Both the position numbers and the translations under genes were made by a program. Shown here one piece after another: positions 9,974 to 19,100 of a stretch of DNA of 64,000 bases. The first letter of the stretch is position 1; each line of letters begins with the position of its first letter. The notes under the pieces were generated by a model that saw only the letters and a program-made list of their open reading frames with translations, did not search any database and had not been told where the DNA came from. Where the stretch lies: NCBI GenBank assembly GCA_026399515.1, contig JAPLQT010000134.1, forward strand, positions 1 through 64,000, written 5' to 3'. The DNA is from Pseudomonadota bacterium (lineage in GTDB: Bacteria; Pseudomonadota; Gammaproteobacteria; Burkholderiales; Rhodocyclaceae).

Positions 9974-12900
9974 GCCGAAACGCCCTGGCGCCGTGCGCGT
10001 CTCGCCGCACTTCGCCCGCTCGGCCCGCGTCGACGCCGACATCGGACGCCCTGGCGCCCTCGACAGCTACCTGCTCACCGCCACCGCCCGCGAGGCCCTC
10101 TCCACCATGGCCAGGCAGATCTCCGGGAGCACCCAAAGGGCCTTCACCTGGACCGGCCCCTACGGTGGCGGCAAGTCCTCCCTCGCCGTCGCGCTGGCCA
10201 CTGCCGTGGGCCGCGACGCTGGCTCGCGTCGCGAGGCGCGAAGGCTCCTCTCCGCCGACACCATCGCGGGCTTCACGCAGGCCTTTCCGGTCCGCAAGGG
10301 CGGCTGGCTGGTCGTCCCCGTCTCCGGAAGGCGGACCGGAGCCGTCCTCGAGATTGCGAAGGCCCTGCGCAAGGCGCTCGACAGGCCCGCCGCCGGGCGG
10401 GTCTCGGAGCAGTCCGTCATCGACGGGCTCCTGGCCGCGGCCGAGTCGGGAGACCACGACGGGATCCTCCTCCTCGTGGACGAGATGGGGAAACTCCTGG
10501 AGTCCGCGGCGGCGGGGGGCGACGACGTCCACTTCTTCCAGGAACTCGCAGAGTCCGCCTCGCGCAGCGAGGGACGCCTCGTCGTCGTGGGCATCCTCCA
10601 CCAGGCTTTCCGGCAATACGCCTCGCGCCTCGGGAGCGCCGCGCGCGACGAGTGGGCCAAGGTCCACGGCCGCCCCTCCGACATCCCCTTCGTCGCCACC
10701 GGCGCCGAGGTCGTCGAACTCATCGGCCGCGCCATCGAGCGCGACGCCCCGCGCCCGAGATCGGCCCCGCCGGCCGCCCCCGCGGCCGCCGCCATCGCCG
10801 GCAGACGCCCCGGAATGGGTGAGGGCCTGGCCGACCTCCTTGAGCGCTGCTGGCCCCTTCACCCGATCACGGCCGCGCTCCTCGGTCCGGCCTCGCGCCG
10901 GCAGTTCGGGCAGAACGAGCGCAGCGTCTTCGGATTCCTCTCCTCGCTCGAACCCCACGGGTTCCAGGATTTCCTCGCCGGATGGGACGGACAGTCGTCC
11001 TACGGCCCGGACCTCTACTGGGACTACCTGCGCGCCAACCTCGAGCCGGCAATCCTTTCCTCGCCGGACGGGCACCGCTGGGCCCAGGCTGCCGAGGCCG
11101 TCTCCCGCGCCGCGGCCAAGGGCGCCGGCCCCGCCGAGACCTCCCTGATAAAGGCTGTCGCCGTCATCGACCTTTTCCGGCCCGTCTCGGGCCTCGCCGC
11201 CGACGACGCAGTGCTGCGGTCGGCCTTGCCGTGGCTGGCCGACGACGCTTTCGCGGAGGCCCTGGAACGGCTGTCCCAGTGGCGCGTCGCCGTCTTCCGC
11301 CGCCACGTCGGGGCGTGGACCGTGTTCGAAGGCAGCGACTTCGACATCGAGAGCGCCGTCTCCAAAGCCCGCGGCTCGTTCGCGGAGCCCGACCTGGCCA
11401 CGCTGACGTCGATGGCCAACCTCCACCCGGTCGTCGCCAAGCGCCACTATCACCAGACGGGCACCTTCCGCTGGATGGGCGTGTCGCTGCTGCGCGCCGG
11501 CGACGCCGAGCGCTTCGCCGAAGACTACTCGCCCGAGGGCGGCGAGTTCGGCCGCTTCGCCCTCGTCCTTCCCGACCGGGACGCCCCCGCGCACGCGGCG
11601 GTCCGCGCCGCCAAGCGCGTCCCGCTGGACCCGCACCGCCCCGTCGTCTTCGGCGTGCCCCCCAACCACGCCCAGATCGCGGACCTCGGCGCCGAACTCA
11701 TCTCGCTGCGCATCGTGCAGACGACCCGCCCCGAACTCGAGGGCGATCCCGTGGCCCGCCGGGAGGTCTCCGCCCGACTCGTCGCCGTCAAGGGCGCCAT
11801 CGAGGAGGCCCTGCGCGTGGCCGTCTCCGACGCACAGTGGATCGCCAGCGGCGAGGCCCGCAAGGGCGTGCGCCTGTCCCCACTGGCCTCCGACATGGCC
11901 GACGCCATCTTCCGCGACGCCCCGAGGGTGTGGAGCGAACTGGTCAACCGCGACTCCCTTTCGACGAACAGCGTCAAGGCCCGACGCGATCTCCTGCACC
12001 GGATGGTTGACAAGGCCGGCGAGGAGAACCTCGGCCTGGAGGGCTTCCCGGCCGAGCGCGGCCTGCACGAGACGCTGCTGGCGACGACCGGAATGCACGC
12101 GAAGGATCCCGACACGGGCGCGTGGGTACTGCGCCCGCCCGTCCCGGGCGACGAGGCGGGCTTCCACGCCGTTTGGAGCGACACACTCTCCCTCGTCTCC
12201 GGCTCCGGGGCCGAGACGCGCGCAGACGAGATATACGCCCTGTGGGGGCGGCCTCCCTACGGCATCAAGGATGGGCTCAAACCGGTCCTGCTGACCGCCT
12301 TCGCCCTGGCCCACCCCGGCAACGCGGCCATCTACCGCGACGGGGTCTTCGTCCCCGCGCTCACCGACGCCGACGTCGACGAACTCCTCCAGGACCCGCG
12401 GCGGTTCTCCCTGCGCTGGGTCACCGCCGGCACCGAGCACGCTGCGGCGCTGGCCTCCCTGTCCGAGACTCTCGGGAAAATGGGCTTCCCGGCGGGCGAC
12501 GCGAGCCCCCTGGGGGTCGGCCGGGCCATGGTGGCCCTCGCTTTCTCGGTCCCGGCGTGGGCCCGCCGCACCCAGAGGCTGTCGCCCGAGGCGCGGGCCA
12601 CACGCGACGCCCTGCTTAGGGCCGACGATCCGCACAGACTACTTTTCATCGACCTGCCCGCGGTTCTCGGGGCGCGGCCGTCGGAACTCGGCGCCCGCCT
12701 TTCCGGTCCGCTCTCGGAACTCCTGACCGCGTACCCCGCGATGCTCAGGGCGGTCGACGCCAGAATGGCCGAGGCGCTGGACGCCCCCCGCGGGGACGAC
12801 GCGGAACTCTCGTCGAGGGCGTCCGCCGTCAGCCGGGCTACCGGCGATCTGCGCCTCGAAAGTTTCGCGTCGCGCCTGCAAAAGCGCGACGGGAGCCTGG

Positions 12901-13268
12901 CCGCCATAGAGGGCATCCTGAGCCTCGCCGCCAACAAGCCGCCGCGGGACTGGACGGATCTCGACATCGACGCCGCCACGGTCGCCGTGGCCGATCTCGC
13001 CTTGGCGTTCAGGAGGGCCGAGGCCCTGGTCGCCGTCGAGGGGCGCCCGCCCGGCCGCGAGGCGTTCGCCGTCGTCATCGGGGCCGCCGGCCGTTCCGAC
13101 TCCGTGACCAGAACCTTCGAGGTCGCCTCGCGCGACCGCAAGGCCGTCGACTCCGCCGCCGACGGCGTGCTGACCCTCCTGCGCGAGTCGGGGCTCTCGG
13201 GGGACCTGCTCATGGCCGTCCTTGCCCGCGCCGGCACCTCGCTGGCGAACGCGAAAGACGGAAAATGA
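9966..13268 (+). CDS. sspC: SspC-like P-loop ATPase
   Basis: A 1100-residue ATPase. Walker A is TGPYGGGKSSLAVALA (about residues 60-75) and Walker B is ILLLVDEMGKLLE (about 160-172). The long remainder is without recognised motifs. In the Ssp system the large ATPase works with SspB and SspD in phosphorothioate modification of one DNA strand. The ATG at 9966 has AGGGG six bases upstream; a second ATG at 9960 overlaps that site. It overlaps the sspB stop by 8 bp and the sspD start by 4 bp (ATGA), so the three genes are translationally coupled. Similarity to BrxC/PglY-type ATPases is possible, but its partners argue for Ssp. Confidence 0.8.
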   Translation: MSEPKRPGAVRVSPHFARSARVDADIGRPGALDSYLLTATAREALSTMARQISGSTQRAFTWTGPYGGGKSSLAVALATAVGRDAGSRREARRLLSADTIAGFTQAFPVRKGGWLVVPVSGRRTGAVLEIAKALRKALDRPAAGRVSEQSVIDGLLAAAESGDHDGILLLVDEMGKLLESAAAGGDDVHFFQELAESASRSEGRLVVVGILHQAFRQYASRLGSAARDEWAKVHGRPSDIPFVATGAEVVELIGRAIERDAPRPRSAPPAAPAAAAIAGRRPGMGEGLADLLERCWPLHPITAALLGPASRRQFGQNERSVFGFLSSLEPHGFQDFLAGWDGQSSYGPDLYWDYLRANLEPAILSSPDGHRWAQAAEAVSRAAAKGAGPAETSLIKAVAVIDLFRPVSGLAADDAVLRSALPWLADDAFAEALERLSQWRVAVFRRHVGAWTVFEGSDFDIESAVSKARGSFAEPDLATLTSMANLHPVVAKRHYHQTGTFRWMGVSLLRAGDAERFAEDYSPEGGEFGRFALVLPDRDAPAHAAVRAAKRVPLDPHRPVVFGVPPNHAQIADLGAELISLRIVQTTRPELEGDPVARREVSARLVAVKGAIEEALRVAVSDAQWIASGEARKGVRLSPLASDMADAIFRDAPRVWSELVNRDSLSTNSVKARRDLLHRMVDKAGEENLGLEGFPAERGLHETLLATTGMHAKDPDTGAWVLRPPVPGDEAGFHAVWSDTLSLVSGSGAETRADEIYALWGRPPYGIKDGLKPVLLTAFALAHPGNAAIYRDGVFVPALTDADVDELLQDPRRFSLRWVTAGTEHAAALASLSETLGKMGFPAGDASPLGVGRAMVALAFSVPAWARRTQRLSPEARATRDALLRADDPHRLLFIDLPAVLGARPSELGARLSGPLSELLTAYPAMLRAVDARMAEALDAPRGDDAELSSRASAVSRATGDLRLESFASRLQKRDGSLAAIEGILSLAANKPPRDWTDLDIDAATVAVADLALAFRRAEALVAVEGRPPGREAFAVVIGAAGRSDSVTRTFEVASRDRKAVDSAADGVLTLLRESGLSGDLLMAVLARAGTSLANAKDGK

Positions 13269-14104
13269 GCGAACGCCATCTCCTGGGACTCTCTGGCGGA
13301 CGCGACAGCGCGGCCCTGGCAGTGCACGTCCGCCAGACCCGGCCCGAACTCGACGTCGAATACTTCTACACCGACACCGGCAAGGAACTGCCGGAGGTCT
13401 ACGAGTTCCTCGGCCGCCTCGAGGGTTTCCTCGGGAAGCCCATCCTCCGGCTCAACCCGCGGCGCGACTTCGACTTCTGGCTGCGCGAATACGACCACTT
13501 TCTGCCGTCGCCGCAAACCCGCTGGTGCACTCGCCAGTTGAAACTGGCCCCCTTCGAGCAGTGGATCCGCCCCATGCTCAACGCCGGCGACAAAGTCTTC
13601 ACCTACGTGGCCATCCGCGCCGACGAGGAGTACCGCGAGGGCTACTCGTCGAAGCACCCAAACCTCCGCGTCTCACTGCCCTTCCGCGAGGAAGGCATAG
13701 ATAAAGCAGGAGTCTTGGAAATCCTGGAATCCTCCGGGGTCGGACTGCCGCGCTACTACGACTGGCGCAGCCGATCCGGCTGCACTTTCTGCTTCTTCCA
13801 GCAGAAGATCGAGTGGGTGCGCCTGCGCGAGCGCCACCCAGACGCCTTCGAGGAGGCCAAGGCCTACGAGAAGACCGCTCTCGAGCACGGCTCCCCGTTC
13901 ACCTGGAGCAAGGGTGAGCCCCTCGACGAACTCGAGAACCCAGAGCGCGCGCGCCAGATTCGCGACGAGCACGAGAAGAGGCGCCTGCGCGAACTAGGGA
14001 AGCGCCGACCCAACCCCCTGCGGCCGTGGGAGGACAACATGGACCTCGACGAACTCTACGGCGAGGACGAGGGCGGCGGCGCCTGCGTCGTCTGCCACAA
14101 GTGA
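13265..14104 (+). CDS. sspD: SspD-like PAPS-reductase/ATP-pyrophosphatase
   Basis: A 279-residue protein of the PAPS reductase / DndC group. The PP-loop is LGLSGGRDSAALAVH at the N-terminus. Cysteines that could hold an Fe-S cluster or carry sulfur occur in RWCTRQLK, GCTFCFFQQ and the C-terminal ACVVCHK. The family activates the phosphate backbone with ATP and transfers sulfur supplied by a cysteine desulfurase. It is the last gene of sspBCD and is coupled to sspC by ATGA. Because no dndD or dndE is present and DUF4007 and a large ATPase are, SspD is a better assignment than DndC. Confidence 0.82.
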   Translation: MSERHLLGLSGGRDSAALAVHVRQTRPELDVEYFYTDTGKELPEVYEFLGRLEGFLGKPILRLNPRRDFDFWLREYDHFLPSPQTRWCTRQLKLAPFEQWIRPMLNAGDKVFTYVAIRADEEYREGYSSKHPNLRVSLPFREEGIDKAGVLEILESSGVGLPRYYDWRSRSGCTFCFFQQKIEWVRLRERHPDAFEEAKAYEKTALEHGSPFTWSKGEPLDELENPERARQIRDEHEKRRLRELGKRRPNPLRPWEDNMDLDELYGEDEGGGACVVCHK

Positions 14105-14227
14105 GGTTCGAACCCCGCGCTAACCCGGATTTTTTACAAGAGTAGCTCGGTGGAAGCGCCGTAAGGCGCGTTGATCAGGTATTCAAATCGGCTTGTTGGA
14201 CAACTCTCGGGCGACCAAGCTACTCCA

Positions 14228-15208
14228 TCAAAGATTGTATTGATCCACGGGAAGCTCCGTCGAGACTAGATGAAAACCGTTTGGATGTATGCCAAGATTG
14301 AATCGACTGTCGACACCTACTTCAAGATAGTAGCCGAAGTCTCCAGCACTCGAAATCGCCTTTCCAACCACTGTCGATTTCACGAACTCAAGCGTGCAGG
14401 AATCCATACTGAGATTCTTCGCACACAACGCCGTCACTACATTCCCCTGCGACAAAGATGAGTCCTGTCCAAACAGGACACGCGGGCCAGTGAATCGGAG
14501 CTGCATACCTCCAGAAAGCAGCAGAATCCCGGCTTCTTCTACCGTGACGAGGTCTTCGATGGTGCGTCCGCCGATCGCCGAGTACATCTGCGCGAACGAG
14601 CCGACCCAGCCCGCCGGCATGAGAAAATATCGTTGATCGTGCGTGGCTTCCTCATGTCCTTCAAAATCGCGCACCAAGCCGTAGATGAAGTCGAAGAAGC
14701 TCGGAGCTGTCTTCAGGTCGTCGAAGTGCAGACGCACACGAGCCCTTAATCCAGTTAGGGACCGCTCGAACATGCGAAGAACAGTGCTCTCATCAAAATT
14801 CAGATTCCGCCCCTTGAGCGGTGGGACAAGACCCAAGTTGTGTGAGGTTGCCCAAGCTTCGCAGCCACTCGTAAAGCCAGTTGGTGACAGCACCAACCCC
14901 ACGTAGGTAGTGCCATCAGCATAGCGGTTCATCGTCTGTACGACGGAGCACCACTCCTGGACATGGGCGGGCTCCGCGCGGCGTGCGAGAAGTTTGCAAC
15001 TCACAAGCAGCACGACGCGTGGGGAACTGAGAAGTTCAGCTGCCAAAACGTCGATTTCCTTCGCCGGCGGCCCCTTGAAAGAGGCAACCTCTGGAAAAAG
15101 GGCACTCTCGATTTGGATTGTCTTGTTGTGCTCAACAGAAACACCGGCGCCGAGTGCTCGCTGCGCTATCTCGAAGGCTTTTCGCTCAAGATCGTTCTTG
15201 AACTTCAT
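14228..15208 (-). CDS. Restriction-endonuclease-like protein (Mrr/PD-(D/E)XK type)
   Basis: A 326-residue protein. The N-terminal third has a nuclease-like core: KNDLERKAFEIAQRAL, then PAKEIDVLAAELL and VVLLVSCKLLARRAE, i.e. an Asp followed by a strand ending S-C-K, as in Mrr-like enzymes where the usual ExK is changed. The C-terminal half is unrecognised. It is the last gene of a three-gene leftward cassette (ATGA overlap with the upstream gene) of distinctly lower GC than the ssp genes on both sides. A role as a defence nuclease is inferred. Confidence 0.68.
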   Translation of the reverse strand: MKFKNDLERKAFEIAQRALGAGVSVEHNKTIQIESALFPEVASFKGPPAKEIDVLAAELLSSPRVVLLVSCKLLARRAEPAHVQEWCSVVQTMNRYADGTTYVGLVLSPTGFTSGCEAWATSHNLGLVPPLKGRNLNFDESTVLRMFERSLTGLRARVRLHFDDLKTAPSFFDFIYGLVRDFEGHEEATHDQRYFLMPAGWVGSFAQMYSAIGGRTIEDLVTVEEAGILLLSGGMQLRFTGPRVLFGQDSSLSQGNVVTALCAKNLSMDSCTLEFVKSTVVGKAISSAGDFGYYLEVGVDSRFNLGIHPNGFHLVSTELPVDQYNL

Positions 15209-15588
15209 CGAAACACCTTTTCGCCCGAGGCAAGAATCATCCCGCGTACGAGCTTCTCCGCTCGCACCTTCTTGAGAGTACTCCCCTCGCGAATGACGAA
15301 GACAGCGTCGGCAGTGACAGAAAGTACCGTTGCTCCGATCTGCTTTCGGAGGATATGCATCGAAAACCGCGGACGATGGATCTCGGTCAAAGGCTGCGCG
15401 AGGAAATCGCCACTCTCCGTTGGTTTAAGACTATATAGGTCGAGGCCTCCAACATAAACTACAAGGCCAACAGCATCGTCAACCAGCACCCGCTGTCCTT
15501 CGGTTCGGAGTCGTTCGAGCAAGACTTCAAGATCAACCTTCTGTCCGGTGCTATCCACGATGAGAAGTTGCTCGGCTGGCACTCCCAT
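15205..15588 (-). CDS. Hypothetical cassette protein, beta-rich
   Basis: A 127-residue protein starting MGVPAEQLLIVDSTG. The start was chosen because it lies one base after the upstream stop. The pattern is beta-strand rich, and the C-terminal SVTADAVFVIREG then VRAEKLVRGMILASGEKV loosely recalls Hint-like folds, but no splicing residues are visible. It is coupled to the downstream nuclease gene by ATGA. Confidence 0.6.
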   Translation of the reverse strand: MGVPAEQLLIVDSTGQKVDLEVLLERLRTEGQRVLVDDAVGLVVYVGGLDLYSLKPTESGDFLAQPLTEIHRPRFSMHILRKQIGATVLSVTADAVFVIREGSTLKKVRAEKLVRGMILASGEKVFR

Positions 15589-15589
15589 G

Positions 15590-15979
15590 TCAGCCGACCT
15601 TCTTTTTCTCGACCTGGGCACGAACCCGGGCGAGGATCGTGTCTCGCTCCGAGTGCGACAGCTCGATAGGATGGGGCTTCTTGCTGCCCTGAACGGGCAA
15701 GAGCTTTGGAGTCCCATCGGGATCTGCGCCAATGATGTAGCCAGGATCGCCCTCGATAACGATCATCTTGATCGTAGACTCGCAGCGGGCGCATACGACA
15801 TACTCATCCTGAAACGGTGGCATGATCGTGACGACGCCACCACAGTTACAGTCGAGACGAAATGGCTCGCCACCCTCCAGTGCCGCGCCCGCTACGAACG
15901 TGTAGAGGTCGTATGCGTTTCGGGGTGGCACCCCGCCAATGGCCACATGCGGCTTTCTTTTCTTCTTGATCTTCTTCAT
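15590..15979 (-). CDS. Zinc-ribbon hypothetical protein
   Basis: A 129-residue protein with a basic start (MKKIKKKRKPHV) and a probable four-Cys zinc ribbon, LDCNCGG ... VVCARCEST (about residues 42-68), the family role often being nucleic-acid or protein binding. It is first of the three-gene cassette. A short inverted repeat CCAAG/CTTGG sits immediately before its ATG and covers the only ribosome-site-like bases. Confidence 0.62.
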   Translation of the reverse strand: MKKIKKKRKPHVAIGGVPPRNAYDLYTFVAGAALEGGEPFRLDCNCGGVVTIMPPFQDEYVVCARCESTIKMIVIEGDPGYIIGADPDGTPKLLPVQGSKKPHPIELSHSERDTILARVRAQVEKKKVG

Positions 15980-16043
15980 CCAAGCGACCCTTGGTGCCTG
16001 AGCAGTTTAGTCGGTTGATGGAACTACATTCGCCGGGGTCTGC

Positions 16044-16169
16044 TCAACTTTGAATTGAACGACACAGGTTGAGCTTCGCCCACGCCTCCAGCAGAAAAAC
16101 TATCTCGACCTTGTGGTTCCCCACGAACACCAGGTCGTTGAGATCCGCCGCGATCTCCGTCGCCGTCAT
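16044..16169 (-). pseudogene. Truncated fourth gene of the sspFGH operon
   Basis: The ATG overlaps the sspH stop (ATGA). It encodes 41 residues, MTATEIAADLNDLVFVGNHK and on through FLLEAWAKLN, in the same GC-rich codon style as sspH. The frame then enters low-GC sequence and stops at once. I read this as the beginning of a gene cut off when the lower-GC cassette arrived. A genuine 41-residue peptide is the alternative. Confidence 0.55.
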
Positions 16170-19100
16170 CCCACGGCCACCGGCCCGTCGTCGGCGACGA
16201 TGGCCTCGACTGCCAGCGCCATGTCCTCGTCGGACAGCCACGGCGCCTGCGCGAATACCAGCCCGGACTCGCCGTCGAGCCTCGCGGCAAGATGCCCCCG
16301 GCCGAGCAGCCTCTCGGCCCCCGCTCTGTCGAGAACGATCTTCGATGTCGCCTCGCTGGATACCTTTAGGATGAGCCGGTTGCCGAGGTTGTCGCGCAAC
16401 TGCATGGGCATGACGTCCTTGTCCGGCCTCTGCGCCGCGAATATCAGGTGGATGCCAGCCGCCCTGGCCTTGACCCCGAGCCGCTGCACAGCGGCCCCGA
16501 CTGCCGCCTTGTATTCCGGATCGAGCATCCAGTCGGCGAACTCGTCGTGGACCAGGAACACCATCGGGAGCCTGTCCGCCGGCGCAGCCTTGGCGTTGAA
16601 CGAGGCGAGATCGCGGACGCGCGCGGACGCAAACGCCCGATAGCGCTGTTCCATCTCCTCGACGAGGGCGGCCAGGACCTCGGCCGCCTTGCCCTTCTCC
16701 GTCACCACCGGCTCCCGCAGGTGGGGTAGGGTGTCGAGCACCGCGTAGTCGACCCCCATCTTCGGATCGATGAGCACGAGTTTCGCCATCGTCGAGGGGT
16801 TGGTCGCGGCGATATCCAGAAGCATCGCCTGTATCAGAACCGACTTGCCGCTGCCGGTGGCCCCGGCGACAAGGGAGTGCGGGGCGTGCTGCGACAGGCC
16901 GGCGAAATCGCCCCCGAGATTCAGGTAGAGAACCGAACCGTTGAGTTCCTGCACGCCGAGGACGATCGAGACGTTTACACCGGCCGCGTTCCGATTCTCC
17001 TTCCGCGCCTTCCAGACGTCCCACAGCGAGACGGCCCGGCGCTTCTCGCCCGCGATCGTCACCACGATCTCGCCCGGCTTGGGAAGCGCGGTGACGAGGT
17101 CGATTCCGTGGGTCGTGAGCAACTGCATCCTGCGGGCCTCGACGTCCTCAAGCCTCAGCCGGTCGGAGCCGGCGAGCCTCACGAGGCAGCCGTTGGGCGT
17201 TAGCCGCGTGCCGAGGACCTGCGCCTGGAGCCCGTAGCCGTTGAGGGCCGCCCTGAGTTTTCCGGTGACGGACGTCGCCCAGTCCTCGCGCTCGCCCTCC
17301 GCGGCCGTGCCGGACGAAGTTCTGGACTCGACGAGGGCCGACAGCGCCGGGCCGTAGGCGGAGCCGACAACTTCGCCGCCGGAAGCCGTCGGGGTTTGCC
17401 CAGCGACGGCGGGGGCCTCCGGCGTCGGGGTCTGCCCCGGCGATGGGGCGACTTCAGCCGGTGCCTCCCCGGCGGGAACCTCCGCGACGGCACCTTCTCC
17501 GGGAACGTCCGACGGCTCGGCCGGCGCCGGTATCAGTTTTCCGACCATCTCGGTCCATGACGTCCGGCGGGCCAGCGGCCTGGCGGAGTCGTTCTTCCAC
17601 GGTTCGCCTTCGCCCATCGCCGCCCGGATCGGAAGCGGGTCGGCGCCCCTCGCCAGGGCCTCCACCAGCGCCCTCAGTTCGGGTCGGTCGAACACCTCCT
17701 GGAACGCCGGGGAGGCGCACCTGGACTCGACGGGCTCCCGCAGAGACCCCGGCCCCTGAGCCCCCGGTTCGGCGGAATGCACGAACACATGCGAATAGCC
17801 GCGCATCGTGACCCCGATGGCGCCGTCGCGTATGGCCGACCGGGCCCTTTCCAGCAGGCCCGTCTGGCCCGGGGCGACGGAGGCGTCGAGGAGTAGGTCG
17901 GAAAGCCTCGAAAGCCAAAGATCGCGATCCAGCCTGCCGGGATCGCCGAAAAGGGCGTCGTCCAGCGTCGAGAGGGTCGCCACCAACTGCGCCTTCGAGG
18001 AGCGGCGCGCCTCGGCGGAACCGACCGCGGACACGTATTTGGACTCGACCACGGCGACGTGCAGACGCACCGCGCCGTCGACCTCCTCGACACAAAGCCC
18101 CAGCAGGTCGGCCAGCCTGTTCTCCTGCTGCGCCAGCCAGGCCGCGTAGTCGTCCAGGAGGAAGAACGCCCGCAGCGAAGGGCGTCCCCCGCAGACCACG
18201 CCGAACTCCCTCTCCATGAGCCAGCGGCTGAGGACTAGCCCCACCAGTTCGCCGGCGGACACGCCGCGTTTGGCGGCCCGCAGGACGATGTCGCCGGAAA
18301 CGGAAAGGGCGTCGTCAATCAGCCTATCGGAGACGGCCGCGATTTCATCCTCGGAAAGCGGGAGGCTGAGTTCCCTGAGCCGCCGGCGCACCAGCACTGA
18401 GAGCAGCCTCAACTCGGAGTTGGAGCTGACGATCACGTTGCGGCCGTTGGTGTGCTGGCGGCGGTAACGGACCACCTTTACGTCGTTCGCCCTCAACTGG
18501 CGCTTGTCGAGCAACTCGTCGTAGGTCGCGACCCACTCCGCCAGGCCGTGGGCCTCGTCGAGTATGGAACGGAGGCGCTCGTCCTGAAGCGAGATGCGCC
18601 GCGCCGGCACGAGAATCGTCCCCTGCACGTGATCGCGCTGGAGGACGGCGGCGCCGACGGAGTCGACCCAAGCTCGCCCCGATCTCGTCTGGCGCGGGCA
18701 GGTCAGGAAGGTCGCCGCCTTAAGTTCGTCCTCGCCGGAAACCCCGCGATAGGACCAACGGGAGGGCGCGTGCTCGAGATCAGGGACGTCGGCCGACCAC
18801 TCCACGGGAATCCACTCGACCGTCGCGGTTCTGGCCACCACGTCGTGAAGAAAGGCCACGTCGAACGGTTTGAAACCGTCGGCCGTCCGGGGGGGATTCG
18901 AGCCGGGCGGCGAAACCGACACACGCAGTTTGGATATGAAGTTGTCGGAAGTCTCGCTGACCACCGGGGCGTCCGGGTCCGAATCGGCCCGGGCGACGAG
19001 TTCCGCGTAGATTCCCCGCAGCCTCTCCGGGTCGCGGTGGCGCACCGACACGTTGCACTGGAAGTTTCCCTCCGTCTCCATCCCCGCCAGTTCCTTCACA

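Noticed and set aside
9939-12635. An 898-codon open frame antisense to sspC, and other long antisense frames in the ssp block
   Set aside because: They are compositional shadows of GC-rich coding DNA; the sense strand carries Walker motifs and coupled starts, the antisense proteins are low-complexity Gly/Arg/Ala.
9966-13268. BREX (BrxC/PglY) assignment for the large ATPase
   Set aside because: No PglZ, BrxL or PglX methylase is present; DUF4007 and a PAPS-reductase-like partner fit Ssp better.
14104-14136. GGTTCGAACCCC followed by a T-run, looking like a tRNA T-arm and 3' end
   Set aside because: The 5-bp T-stem does not pair properly and no acceptor, D or anticodon arms precede it; the bases upstream are the sspD coding sequence.
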